Assembly: GCF_000024005.1 (NCBI RefSeq)
Contig: NC_013132.1
Span: 5,574,001 to 5,638,000 of the forward strand
Origin: Chitinophaga pinensis DSM 2588
GTDB taxonomy: Bacteria; Bacteroidota; Bacteroidia; Chitinophagales; Chitinophagaceae
Reading direction: 5' to 3'
DNA: 64,000 nt
Positions 46,901 through 54,786 of the stretch are shown one piece after another. The translations under genes and the position numbers were made by a program. Numbering within the stretch: position 1 is the stretch's first letter; each line of letters begins with the position of its first letter. The notes under the pieces were generated by a model. That model was not told the DNA's origin. It was given only the letters and a program-made list of their open reading frames with translations, and did no database searches.

Positions 46901-46933
46901 CAGGCATGCAAATAGTAATAGAGAGTGTTTCAT
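43901..46933 (-). CDS. Secreted GH71/GH99-like glycoside hydrolase with beta-trefoil and T9SS sorting domain
   Basis: A 1010-residue multidomain enzyme: signal peptide (to about 20), a beta-sandwich binding domain (about 22-175), and a GH71/99-like (beta/alpha)8 domain (about 190-590; FAGYQLWHEAGPKPEDWSHW, KPVVELWGLGYS, YFAMLDEFEEST). A second beta-sandwich follows (about 600-770), then a fascin/ricin-like beta-trefoil with an internal repeat (SENGTQAMNCNRTGLGPWE versus SENGTQAMNWNRTAIGGWE). It ends in a Por-type secretion tail (LRIYPNPAREQATLYY to KKLVVE). Known families act on alpha-glucans or alpha-mannans; the substrate here is not decided. It is probably transcribed alone, with its own terminator. 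Confidence 0.82.
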   Translation of the reverse strand: MKHSLLLFACLLSACILKAGNITLPAASAWIRYTNPIQSGSLTLGLETNAAGEGYTEIATIDGVPCRKIPAGKFMYVRAERTAVPSTAKKVILSITYYDNSMNFVWLNYTRAGTNWGGADFKKSNTGKWITRLVFLEDAGLDGSMGYGGDIRLGYGSEDTYIKDITMYVGSLNPSAEPIPARPNNPGSEFVGKSFAGYQLWHEAGPKPEDWSHWSYDKVPAAGRGNHNTETFPNLADYENNPNVPMYATNFANLGNGKPARLYNSTDKGVIDVQMALLQRTGFDGVAIQRNAPVGRNIKYTSTDDYYVNIKNACEANGRLFYVMYCMPDQNNGEVNSVDLVEGIKRDWVYQMEQIYELTKSGAYATVNGKPVVELWGLGYSTILVDRIQALELAQFFKDRGCYVIAGVPRDWRLRNGGSRTDFEDVYKAYNMISPWTVGVYNDTTGADNFRTESLIPDKQYCDQNGMGFYPVIFPGSAWSQHVHGYPNDTRRLGGKFLWKQARNIKSVGVKSMYFAMLDEFEESTNIISSAVDYFDIPTDQYFGTLSMDGIWTSSDFYLRLAGQAARLLTSTGTPADVPIPHSLGPVYYRNSFESRVASCIINEVPQNIVSPIDACFYKNALLSSTGVSNTSVAIENTPAFSKSGVYTVKINGTANGASSYYYKIAETKITVKANMQLSFWKYTVNNQGRNTSVDLTFKSGKVLHNLSAYKDNNGSVMHPNVARGTVGGWSKFSCQIGKGELIGDEITGISIAYDNASQTGTFTACFDDIIIEDAQDTTVTNPSPAPVGSIIYLYHDTLLVCSENGTQAMNCNRTGLGPWEKFEVVDAGNNTVALKGNNGLYVKAGNPVFCTGTALDSSTCFNWISLSSNTVALQSGKGLYMSSENGTQAMNWNRTAIGGWETFRWGTTTAARQAYVAAAATEVKVTKAGLRIYPNPAREQATLYYRLPTATNVLITIYNANGVLVKTVRQQMPAGEQRIQLATDKLVPGIYFIKTISDIKIDTKKLVVE

Positions 46934-47107
46934 ATATAGCTTTTAAGTGGGAAAAGACGGCAGACATAAGGAGTTGACGGGTTTCATAGCAGCAATAGCT
47001 GACTGTCAACGGTACGGGTCGAGGGCACAGGTTTTCATTCCAGGTTTTTAACAAGATGGTTCCGGACGTAAATATACAATTCTAAAATAAAGAAGCGATA
47101 CTTACCG

Positions 47108-47758
47108 TCAGGACATATTTCCAAGCGCAGTATTTCTTTCAGATTTCAGATACGCAATATAGGCCGGGAGGGTATCTAAGGTAGGGAAATCGGACGCCGC
47201 CATCCCTTTCGGCAGTTCTCTTACCAGATAAACATTGATATTTTCTGCGAATGATTTTTCTCCGAGAAGACTTTGCAGCAAAATAAAAACCGCATCATCC
47301 AGGTTCTCATTCTGCTTTAGATATTCATAGTCGTCAATATGTACAACTACGTCCAGTTTTGCCGGGTATTCCGGATCTTCTACTGCGGAAAACCACATAT
47401 CTTCTGCGGATAATTCCAGGTCTGCATATTCAATACGGGCACTCTCCGGATCGGCTTGTATCAATGCGGTAAATCTCCAGCGTTCGAGTTCAGGCGCCTG
47501 TGTTACCAGGTATTCTGCATCATCAAAAAAAGACTCATCGCAATTGGCAGTGATGACCAGTTCGCCGCCATTCAATTCGTCAACACGCATTTCAAAATAC
47601 AGGCTGGTGCAATAAAGGTGGAGTTTCTCTGTCAGCTCGTCAAACAGGGCCACAATTTCGTCCTGTTCCATCTCTCTGAAAAAGCGGAAATCGTCGTTTC
47701 TTTCTGCGAACCATTTCCAGAACTTGGCAGCGTCATTACTTCTAAGCATATTTCTCAT
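47108..47758 (-). CDS. Hypothetical acidic cytoplasmic protein
   Basis: A 216-residue protein that I do not recognise with confidence. It is strongly acidic and has no signal peptide or membrane segment. The N-terminus is AAKFWKWFAERNDDF and the middle contains ELVITANCDES and ALIQADPESARIEY; alternating strands and helices are likely. Its tone resembles small polymorphic-toxin or T6SS immunity-like proteins, but no toxin gene is adjacent. It is divergent from the pseudogene at 47851. Confidence 0.7.
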   Translation of the reverse strand: MRNMLRSNDAAKFWKWFAERNDDFRFFREMEQDEIVALFDELTEKLHLYCTSLYFEMRVDELNGGELVITANCDESFFDDAEYLVTQAPELERWRFTALIQADPESARIEYADLELSAEDMWFSAVEDPEYPAKLDVVVHIDDYEYLKQNENLDDAVFILLQSLLGEKSFAENINVYLVRELPKGMAASDFPTLDTLPAYIAYLKSERNTALGNMS

Positions 47759-47850
47759 TTTATAGCTACAGGTAGCCGGGGTAACAATCTGTTTACTAAC
47801 CGCAATTTAGTTTTTTTTGTTATTTTAGAATCAGACACAAACGTAAATTA

Positions 47851-48378
47851 ATGCCCGACGTTCATACTATCCGGATTCCATTGAGCAACACCCGTCTTCT
47901 ACTCGTACTCGTCCTTTGTAGCATCTCTTTACTGCTGATCGGTTTCAGCCTGACACAAAATGACAGCAGTTTTCTGCCAATAGCCATTATTTATCTAAAA
48001 AACATGGGAGTATTGCTTTTTGGCACATCGGCCCTGTTAGTTGTAGTGAGATTATTTCGTCCAACCTACGGACTCTTTATCACAGCAGCAGGTATTACGG
48101 ACAAATCCAGCCTGGCTGGCAGCGCCCCGATCAGATGAGAAGAGATCATTAACGTGGAAAAAAAGAAAATATGGGGGCAGCCCCTCCTGACGATCTACTG
48201 AAAGATCCGCAGGAATATATCTCGCGTGAACAAAAATCCGCTGAGACGGCTGATCATACGACGCAATCTGAACCACTATGGTTCTCTGGCACAAATTGCC
48301 TTAGACAATGTAAGATCCAGCCCGGATGAATTATTGCATCTAATCTTATTAAGGCTGGATACTCACCGGATTATTTAG
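47851..48378 (+). pseudogene. Decayed STM3941-family membrane protein
   Basis: The intact first part (95 codons) shows IPLSNTRLLLVLVL, a membrane helix, a second hydrophobic segment and GLFITAAGITDKS, matching the start of STM3941-type proteins. An in-frame TGA at 48136-48138 sits where the family usually has W (API-R-[stop]-EEIINVE). The same frame continues with KIWGQPLLTIY to a second TGA at 48199-48201. Coding-like sequence then moves to another frame (LLKDPQEYISREQKSAE from about 48195) and returns to the first frame for NHYGSLAQIALDNVRSSPDELLHLI, ending at TAG 48376-48378. One nonsense mutation and at least two frameshifts make it a pseudogene. Its end overlaps the end of the convergent serine hydrolase gene by 8 bases. 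Confidence 0.72.
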
Positions 48379-50038
48379 CTGTCACAACGAGAATGGAGTT
48401 CATGTCTCCTTCGTGTGTCTTTGGATTACGAGGGTCAGACAGCCAGACGCCGTCTATGACAAACTTATACTGATAAGTACCCGGGGCCAGCCGTAATGCC
48501 GCTTCCCAGGCGCCGTTCTTCCAGCGCATAGGTACTTCCAGGTCATTCCAGCCGTTAAATGTCCCGGCCAGACTTACCAGTTTCGCACCTGGGAAATCAC
48601 CCAGTCTGAAAAACGTCAATGAGCTGTCGGCAGCTACCGGTGGCTCCACAAATGTGCTGTCCAGCTTCAGGGCCATTTGTTTATAATTTGTCTTTGCCGG
48701 TTTCAGGGTGGCAGCCTTTGTATACCATTGCTCCGCTTCTTTCGGACGACCGCTTCTCAGTGCCGCCTCCGCCAGTCCGGCATATGCATCCACGGAATCA
48801 GGGTAAGTCTGAGTATTCAGGCGGAACAGCTGTTCTGCTAACTCCGGACGACGATTCTCCAGTAAACGATATGCCACCCAGTTCATTTTAGATTCCGGTA
48901 AGGCAGCCGTATCCTGTATACTACCTTTCATAAAAGGAGCCATCGCTGTTGTGAAAGGTTCATGCAGCAGGTCATTCAGCAGCGCTATATGCCTGATATC
49001 GGGATCTTCATTTGTTACCCAGGCAATAGCGGGTTGTGCTCCGCCAAAAAAGAGTTGCAGAATATCGCCTGCAATCGTCAATCCTGCGGCACTATTGGCA
49101 AAGTAGACCAATCCCTCCTTCTTCTCCGGATAACCAATCAGAAACGCCTTAAAAGTGCCATTATCGCCCCATTGCCAGAAGGCAGGACCCGCAGCTGTTT
49201 CCTGCCGGCCAACACCCAGGCTCCAGGAAAGGGTCGTTTTACCCTGTTCTACCTGACTATGGGCCTGTGGCTGCAACATGGTCTTAAAGGTCGCCGGCTT
49301 CAGTCCTTTCTTATCCAGCAGTGCACAAAGCAGTTTTGCATAGCTGTCCGCCGTTGTATGCAGTGAAGCGGCTGTATTTACTTTATCGGGCGTCCAGCGT
49401 CCTGAAGTCGTACCGGTTTCTGTATGGGGCCATGCATAGTTCTGATCAAACTCATTCTTCCAGATAAAACCGCTCCGTTCCATACCCAGGGGCTGTAAAA
49501 CAGTTTCTTCTAACCAGGGTTCGAGTTCCTTTCCGGTGATATGTTCCACAACTTTCCCCAACCACACGAATCCTTCCCCGGAATAATTCCAGCGCTCACC
49601 AGGATTATATTTGAATTTCAGGGTATCTCCGTTCCGCCAGTTGGGTAATCCGCTTGTATGGCTCAGCACTTCTCTGGCTGTCACCTTTGCGGCACGGGCA
49701 TCGTATTGCAGATCGGGATAGCTGTAATAGGAAGACAAAGGCTTGTCAAGATCCAGCTTGCCCTGTTCCACCAGGTGCATCACACCATAGGCAAAAGCGA
49801 CCTTCGTGAGTGAAGCCGCCTGAAAAACAGTCTGTGTGTCTACTTTTCCACCCGTGTCATTACTCCGGGTACCGAGATAATAGGTCTGCGCGACCTTTCC
49901 ATTTTTCACATAAGCCAGTGAAAGACCCGGCACATGGGCACGGGTCATTAATGCCTGCAGCGCAGCTGTCTGGTCCTGGGCCTGGCACAAAGAGGACGAT
50001 GCCACCAGGGCGGCGGTGCATAAAAGTGTCTTACTCAT
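48371..50038 (-). CDS. Serine hydrolase (class C beta-lactamase-like) with TPR and C-terminal glycogen-binding domain
   Basis: A 555-residue exported protein with a signal peptide ending near CQAQ. The beta-lactamase/transpeptidase-like domain (about 22-350) has the nucleophile motif S76-L-T-K79 (QAASLTKVAF), the tyrosine motif in WNYSGEGF and WGDNG in place of the third motif. Helical TPR-like repeats follow (about 390-460, YAGLAEAALRSGRPKEAEQWY). The last 85 residues form an AMPK1-CBM/CBM48-like beta-sandwich (SLAGTFNGWNDLEVPMRW, YQYKFVIDGVWLSDP). It is probably a periplasmic esterase or peptidase. The carbohydrate-binding fusion is unusual and its ligand is unknown. Confidence 0.85.
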   Translation of the reverse strand: MSKTLLCTAALVASSSLCQAQDQTAALQALMTRAHVPGLSLAYVKNGKVAQTYYLGTRSNDTGGKVDTQTVFQAASLTKVAFAYGVMHLVEQGKLDLDKPLSSYYSYPDLQYDARAAKVTAREVLSHTSGLPNWRNGDTLKFKYNPGERWNYSGEGFVWLGKVVEHITGKELEPWLEETVLQPLGMERSGFIWKNEFDQNYAWPHTETGTTSGRWTPDKVNTAASLHTTADSYAKLLCALLDKKGLKPATFKTMLQPQAHSQVEQGKTTLSWSLGVGRQETAAGPAFWQWGDNGTFKAFLIGYPEKKEGLVYFANSAAGLTIAGDILQLFFGGAQPAIAWVTNEDPDIRHIALLNDLLHEPFTTAMAPFMKGSIQDTAALPESKMNWVAYRLLENRRPELAEQLFRLNTQTYPDSVDAYAGLAEAALRSGRPKEAEQWYTKAATLKPAKTNYKQMALKLDSTFVEPPVAADSSLTFFRLGDFPGAKLVSLAGTFNGWNDLEVPMRWKNGAWEAALRLAPGTYQYKFVIDGVWLSDPRNPKTHEGDMNSILVVTAK

Positions 50039-50145
50039 TGTTGGTTTATTAAAAGACGACCGGGTGCGTGAAATGTTGCATCAATATCCTGTTCTTCTTT
50101 ACCCGTCACCCAATATAGTATAATAAATACTGCCTTGCATAAAAA

Positions 50146-50178
50146 AGCCATGAGGCATGCATAGCATCCCTCGTGGCT
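50146..50178 (-). terminator. Terminator after the royal-jelly-type lipoprotein gene
   Basis: AGCCATGAGG and CCTCGTGGCT form a 10-bp stem (one G-T pair) with a 13-base loop, followed on the - strand by TTTTTT. It lies 22 bases past the stop. Confidence 0.8.
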
Positions 50179-50199
50179 AAAAACCAAACTGATATTTGT

Positions 50200-51288
50200 C
50201 TATATTTTTATCCTGTATACAGTATAAGGAGAGGTACGTTTGTCAACGCCATTATTATATTCAGGTTGTTTCTGGATCTGGGAACAACTGATGTATAAAT
50301 AGCCATCTGCTATAGAATAGCTATCAGGCCAGATCAATCTGTCATCTTTGACAAGTGTCGTCATCCGCAGCGCACTATCCAGTTTAACGATCCGGTATCC
50401 CTGGAGATCTCCCATGTAAAGGTTGCCTTTTTCATCGAAGATCATTCCGTCGGTTGTTGTAAAATGTCCCAGGTCCTCCACCTGCGATTCCAGATCCATA
50501 GCCGTCATACCTGGGTTACGCAGATGTTCTGTTTTAATGCGGTAAAGCTTATCATCCGATAATGGCTTATAATACAACCAGTTCCCATCAGGTGTCAATG
50601 CAATACCGTCCGAATTGAATTTGGCAGGTTTACCATCTTTCATCAGCTCCCGGCCATCAATAATGAATTTATAAGAAGGATCAGAAATCGTGGAATAGTG
50701 CGCCTGCAATACACGACGCATTTGTCCGTCAGCCAGGTTCACCACAATAATGCCCCCTCCTTTCGATTCAGTCAGGTAAGCATATTGTCTTTCCACGTCA
50801 ACACGTACATCGTTGACATAGGAAGTATCAGCCAGGATAGGCGTAAAAGAATAAGTACGTGCGATTGTATTCGACTGCTTATCCATCCTCACCAGCTTGG
50901 CGCCATTTCCCTGGATCGTTTCCAATTTCGGAGCTGCCGGGTCTAATATCCAGAGCGTTCCTGCTTTGTCAAAATAAACAGATTGCACACACACCCATTT
51001 ATTAAGACCTGATAATCCATGGCTCCATTGATTCGTTGCTACATCAGGATAAGGCGTCTTTCCGGTTTTGCCATTCGTTATGACAACGGCGTATTGATAA
51101 ATATCAGACCAGCGTGGATAATTCACCAGCAAACGCCCGTTCTCTTCTTTCGCTACACCTGTCAGTTGATAGGTATTGTCCTCAAACATCAGCTCCAGCT
51201 TACGTTCTCCGTGATCATCATCTTTGGAACAGGCGATCATCCCCGTCATAGTAACAGCCAGCACAGCGGCAATAAAGTTGTTTTTCAT
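50200..51288 (-). CDS. Major royal jelly/yellow-type beta-propeller lipoprotein
   Basis: A 362-residue lipoprotein (lipobox MTGMIAC, C20) with a six-bladed propeller of the MRJP/yellow family. Visible hallmarks are GRLLVNYPRWSD near the N-terminus, SVYFDKAGTLWILDPA, YVNDVRVDVERQYAYLTES, SDGIALTPDGNWLYYKPLSDDKLY and the C-terminal SDSYSIADGYLY-like blade (WPDSYSIADGYLYISCS). Bacterial members bind or convert small molecules, sometimes as lactonases, but no activity can be assigned. It is monocistronic and has its own terminator. Confidence 0.87.
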   Translation of the reverse strand: MKNNFIAAVLAVTMTGMIACSKDDDHGERKLELMFEDNTYQLTGVAKEENGRLLVNYPRWSDIYQYAVVITNGKTGKTPYPDVATNQWSHGLSGLNKWVCVQSVYFDKAGTLWILDPAAPKLETIQGNGAKLVRMDKQSNTIARTYSFTPILADTSYVNDVRVDVERQYAYLTESKGGGIIVVNLADGQMRRVLQAHYSTISDPSYKFIIDGRELMKDGKPAKFNSDGIALTPDGNWLYYKPLSDDKLYRIKTEHLRNPGMTAMDLESQVEDLGHFTTTDGMIFDEKGNLYMGDLQGYRIVKLDSALRMTTLVKDDRLIWPDSYSIADGYLYISCSQIQKQPEYNNGVDKRTSPYTVYRIKI

Positions 51289-51432
51289 AAAGATGTTTTA
51301 GGCTAACTGTGCAAAACATTGTGCCAGGTGGAGTCTGTAGGTCAAAAGCATTCACTATGTTGTTGGGTGTACACGCAGCTTAAAAAGCAGTGTAGCAATT
51401 ATTCCCGCAAACAGCAAACACGACATCAAGAA

Positions 51433-51458
51433 AAAAGGACCGCGAAAGCAGTCCTTTT
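51433..51458 (-). terminator. Terminator of the tubulin/actin-like operon
   Basis: AAAAGGAC (51433-51440) pairs with GTCCTTTT (51451-51458); an inner GC/GC pair closes a GAAA tetraloop after one mismatch. On the - strand it is flanked by T-runs. It lies 34 bases after the last gene of the operon, marking its end. Confidence 0.75.
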
Positions 51459-51492
51459 GTTCTTCTTCTTAACTATAAAAACCAAAACAAGA

Positions 51493-51807
51493 TTACACTT
51501 TGTTTACCAGCAGGAAGACCATCAAGAAAAACGCCAGTCCGCCTACCGGATACCATACCCATTTGTCAGCCAGGCGATACCTGCGTTTTGCTACCCATGC
51601 GCCCAATATAGCGCCGGTCAGCAAACCGGTAATCGTCCATAAGACTTCAAATGGAATAACATCTCCCGCATACAGTAGCCTGCGCAGAAAGATGAAAAAG
51701 TTCATAGTGAGAATGAGTATAGGCTTTGTTATGATAATAATCAAAATGAATATCCCGACGGCAACCCAGCCGCCAGTGTTCTTTTTGGGTGAAGTTGTAT
51801 CAGTCAT
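51493..51807 (-). CDS. Small membrane protein, last gene of the tubulin/actin-like operon
   Basis: A 104-residue protein with three hydrophobic segments (VAVGIFILIIIITKPILIL, VLWTITGLLTGAILGAWVA and WYPVGGLAFFLMVFLLV). The chosen start MTDTTSPKKN (51807) overlaps the end of the preceding gene by 8 bases, indicating translational coupling; a Met two codons earlier (51813) is also possible. No family was recognised. It probably assembles with the other membrane proteins of the operon. Confidence 0.75.
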   Translation of the reverse strand: MTDTTSPKKNTGGWVAVGIFILIIIITKPILILTMNFFIFLRRLLYAGDVIPFEVLWTITGLLTGAILGAWVAKRRYRLADKWVWYPVGGLAFFLMVFLLVNKV

Positions 51808-53536
51808 TCGCATGCGTTTTATATTTCCGGCGGATGTACCGGATCGAAAGAAATAATCCTGCGCCCAACATAACGAGTAGCAGCAGATAAGCAATACTCA
51901 CCGGTTCCACGTATTTCCAGGGCAACCCCCAGGGCAGATACTGCCGCATCGCCATGTAAAAGGAAGCAGCCTGAAATGCGCCAGCCAGCCAACCAATCAC
52001 CAGAAAGAAAGCGGCGGACATACCGCCCCATTTCAGTAATTCAATGATATAGGCTTTCTGCGGAAACACCACAGAGACAGCCACCGGTATGCGCAGGTCC
52101 TGGTAGACAGAACTTATTACTATCTGAAAATCATAACGTGTATCCTTCTGCAACTGCACAGGATCGATGGTCAGTTTGATATCCGTCTGTTTGTTGTCTA
52201 CCAGTCCATAGAACTTGACCGTCGTCCGGTCCAGACTGACACCTGGAATAGCAGGTTCCAGCCGCAGACTTGCCTTTACAAATCCGTCAGTGGATAGTTG
52301 TAAACGAAGGTTTGATTCAATCACATGACTGGCTTCTGAATTGATAAAAGACAATTCCTTTGGCGCAGCTACGATAACAGGCAAAGTAGCTGTTTCGTCC
52401 ACCAGGTTGATAAATGCCTGTACAGACGCCAGCTTTCTTTCCTCGTCGTTATAAAAACCGGAGTCCGAAATAGCGGTATTCTGCTGATCAATACCTTTAC
52501 ACCACGGCTCTTGTCCCAGTTTCTCCAGCCAGACATGCAGTTCTCTATGGTCAATGGCCTGGAAAATATCTTTCCAGACGGCCCCACTGGTTCTGGCGAC
52601 AGTCACCAGGTGTGTCGGTGAATCATATCGCTGTCCGTTGAGATAGAAAGGATATTGCGGATTAACCGTATACAGGAGTTCCAGGAAGCCGTTTTTACCC
52701 AAGTTTGAGGGTAAGTGTCCGGCGAGCGCTGTTTGCGCCTCCTGCTGCCAGATATGTATGTATCCTTTGGAATAAACATCGTGTAACTGGCCAAGCAGCT
52801 CATACGACTGACAGGCTTCCGTCATCAGATCTGCCAGCGTTTTATACATAGCCCCTCTGAAGCGGAAAGGCAGTTCATTATAGAGACGATAGATAATGGT
52901 GAGGTAGCGTTTCTCCACATCCTTTATATCGTCAAAGATCTTTTCAAAAGGCTGTGTACGGGCCGCACTTCTTGTCAGCAACATAATAGTCGGCGGCAGA
53001 TACAGTTTGTTCTGGATCAGCTGCAAGGTATCTTCCCGTTTGCTGAAACATACTTCTCCCAGTTGTTCCAGTGTGATGACCTCTACGCCGCACCATTCGA
53101 CTACCTGCTGCTTTTTATAAATGTCCCATGCATCGTCCGTCATCCAGGGATCCCGGAAAGAACCTGTATCAGGCGCAGGATGCAGTCTCGGACTAAAAGG
53201 ATTAGGTTGATTACTGATGATATGAATGATATATGCAATCGCTTCGCCAGCCGACAAGTCGTCCTTTACTTTTTCCACGATGGGACGGGCATGTTCATTA
53301 AAAAACCGGCCCTGTGAAAAAGAAGAACTATTGATCACCTGATCTTCGATCAGTTTGTAGGGACGCCAGTCTGTACTTTCATACACACGTCCTACTACTG
53401 CCGCCAGTTCTCCGGTATCATATCCCAGATCCCTGCCTGCACTGATCAGTTCAGGATGCTGATTGATATTGATATCCAGGTTATTCCTGACCAGCAGCTT
53501 TCTGATATATTCTTCCAGTTCGTCTGGTGTTCTCAT
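51800..53536 (-). CDS. C-terminally membrane-anchored protein of unknown family with Ig-like domain
   Basis: A 578-residue protein without a signal peptide. It starts with a helical segment (DELEEYIRKLLVRNNLDININQHPELISAGRDLGYDTGEL) of the kind seen in proteins linked to Hsp70-like ATPases. A long, mostly helical middle follows, then a beta-sandwich, Ig-like by strand pattern (about 380-480; FVKASLRLEPAIPGVSLDRTTVKFYG). Two transmembrane helices lie at the C-terminus (about 500-525 and 547-567), with the basic tail RYIRRKYKTH. The bulk should be cytoplasmic and tail-anchored. It is 19 bases after the coiled-coil gene. No family can be named. Confidence 0.75.
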   Translation of the reverse strand: MRTPDELEEYIRKLLVRNNLDININQHPELISAGRDLGYDTGELAAVVGRVYESTDWRPYKLIEDQVINSSSFSQGRFFNEHARPIVEKVKDDLSAGEAIAYIIHIISNQPNPFSPRLHPAPDTGSFRDPWMTDDAWDIYKKQQVVEWCGVEVITLEQLGEVCFSKREDTLQLIQNKLYLPPTIMLLTRSAARTQPFEKIFDDIKDVEKRYLTIIYRLYNELPFRFRGAMYKTLADLMTEACQSYELLGQLHDVYSKGYIHIWQQEAQTALAGHLPSNLGKNGFLELLYTVNPQYPFYLNGQRYDSPTHLVTVARTSGAVWKDIFQAIDHRELHVWLEKLGQEPWCKGIDQQNTAISDSGFYNDEERKLASVQAFINLVDETATLPVIVAAPKELSFINSEASHVIESNLRLQLSTDGFVKASLRLEPAIPGVSLDRTTVKFYGLVDNKQTDIKLTIDPVQLQKDTRYDFQIVISSVYQDLRIPVAVSVVFPQKAYIIELLKWGGMSAAFFLVIGWLAGAFQAASFYMAMRQYLPWGLPWKYVEPVSIAYLLLLVMLGAGLFLSIRYIRRKYKTHAND

Positions 53537-53555
53537 AATAACAATTTTTACAGCA

Positions 53556-54785
53556 CTAATTGAAGCGGATCTTTGCCGGATGACGAATCATCCATTTGTC
53601 ACCACTCAGGACCAGTTCACCCGGTTTATCCGTTACAATCACGCTGTCAGCTACAGGAAAAGCCTCATACTGACACGTCTTACCAAAGAAGAAGGAGGCA
53701 TTGGACAAGGCATAGCGCTGCGCCTGTCTGTTATTGCTGACGCGGAACGCGCCAGTAGCCGGAGAAGTGATTGTAATCTCAAAAATGGTCTCATTATCAT
53801 CTTTATCCAGCAATTCCTCAGCAGAAAAACCATCGATTTTATCTGCGTAGCGCGCATATTTTACAATAGGTACAAACTCCTTTGACACATTGATTGCAGG
53901 CGGTGGTGTTTCAGCCGGCGTATCCCGGGCTTCCCTGACTTTCTGCTGATACTGTTTACGTTCAGTAGCCTGGCTTTCCTCCAGTTTGATGAATTTATCC
54001 TGTGCCTCGCGTAACTTGTTATCCAGGGCTTTTACATCTTCCCACAACTTATTTTTCTCGGCTTCAAGTGCGGTAGCCTTGTCCTTTTGCTTCTCAAATA
54101 GTTTCTTCAGGTCCTCTTTCTTCTTCTTCTCCTTCAACAGCGCAGCATAAAAATATAATGCCAGTAATATGCCCAGAATTGTGCCCCCAATAAAGACCCA
54201 GGGGAGTTTTTCAGTTTCATTTCTAATGGATATCGCTGTCAGATCGTCTGCTGATTCTTCTGCCGGTGCCTCTGCTGCCGGAGCTGCCCCTACCTGACGG
54301 GCGTCACTTTGACGAGCAGTTGGAGGTGTCGTTGTCATAACCGGTTCCTGGGTATCCGGTATCGGAGCTGGCGGCGTGGTAACATTGCCGGCGATAATAT
54401 CTGCTACTGCTTTCTGATATTCTTTAAACCCAGGTAACTTCCGGCGGTTTTCTCTCCGGGCATTTCCGGTAGAAATATTATTCAGCACAGTCTCACTGAA
54501 TTTTATCATCTCAGCCTTATCAGGGCCGACTTCAATTTTCACCCATTTGTCAATCAGGCTATCGACCTTGGTCATTTTTACGGCAAACTTCTTAAGGGCC
54601 TCATAATTAGCACACCCATCACAGGTATTTACAGTGATACCTTTGAAACTTACCGTATCAGTGGACAAAAACTCCACTGTACGTTTGATAATATTAAACT
54701 TCATTGTACTGACAGGACCATGCGGGGTCTGTGCCAACACTATGCTACAAATAAACAGGGGTAGGATGAATAAGTATCTCTTCAT
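53556..54785 (-). CDS. Single-pass membrane protein: periplasmic domain, transmembrane helix, cytoplasmic coiled coil
   Basis: The start MKRYLFILPLFICSIVLAQ (54785) is chosen because it is a clean signal peptide one base after the upstream stop; the longer frame would overlap the actin-like gene by over 100 bases. The 409-residue protein has a periplasmic part (about 20-140) with a CDGC pair, then a Pro/Ala-rich linker (about 145-195) and a transmembrane helix (about 205-227, WVFIGGTILGILLALYFYAAL). A charged coiled coil follows (about 228-300; heptads through EAEKNKLWEDVKALDNKLREAQ), then a C-terminal beta-rich domain. The architecture suits a linker between the envelope and cytoplasmic filament-forming partners. 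Family not recognised. Confidence 0.78.
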   Translation of the reverse strand: MKRYLFILPLFICSIVLAQTPHGPVSTMKFNIIKRTVEFLSTDTVSFKGITVNTCDGCANYEALKKFAVKMTKVDSLIDKWVKIEVGPDKAEMIKFSETVLNNISTGNARRENRRKLPGFKEYQKAVADIIAGNVTTPPAPIPDTQEPVMTTTPPTARQSDARQVGAAPAAEAPAEESADDLTAISIRNETEKLPWVFIGGTILGILLALYFYAALLKEKKKKEDLKKLFEKQKDKATALEAEKNKLWEDVKALDNKLREAQDKFIKLEESQATERKQYQQKVREARDTPAETPPPAINVSKEFVPIVKYARYADKIDGFSAEELLDKDDNETIFEITITSPATGAFRVSNNRQAQRYALSNASFFFGKTCQYEAFPVADSVIVTDKPGELVLSGDKWMIRHPAKIRFN

Positions 54786-54786
54786 G

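Noticed and set aside
47108..47758. Toxin-immunity pair with the adjacent gene
   Set aside because: The neighbour at 47851 is a decayed membrane protein, not a toxin, and no polymorphic-toxin features are present.
48315..48360. ATCCAGCC/GGCTGGAT hairpin near the end of the serine hydrolase gene
   Set aside because: The loop is 30 bases and the region is coding remains of the STM3941 pseudogene, so a terminator role is weakly supported.
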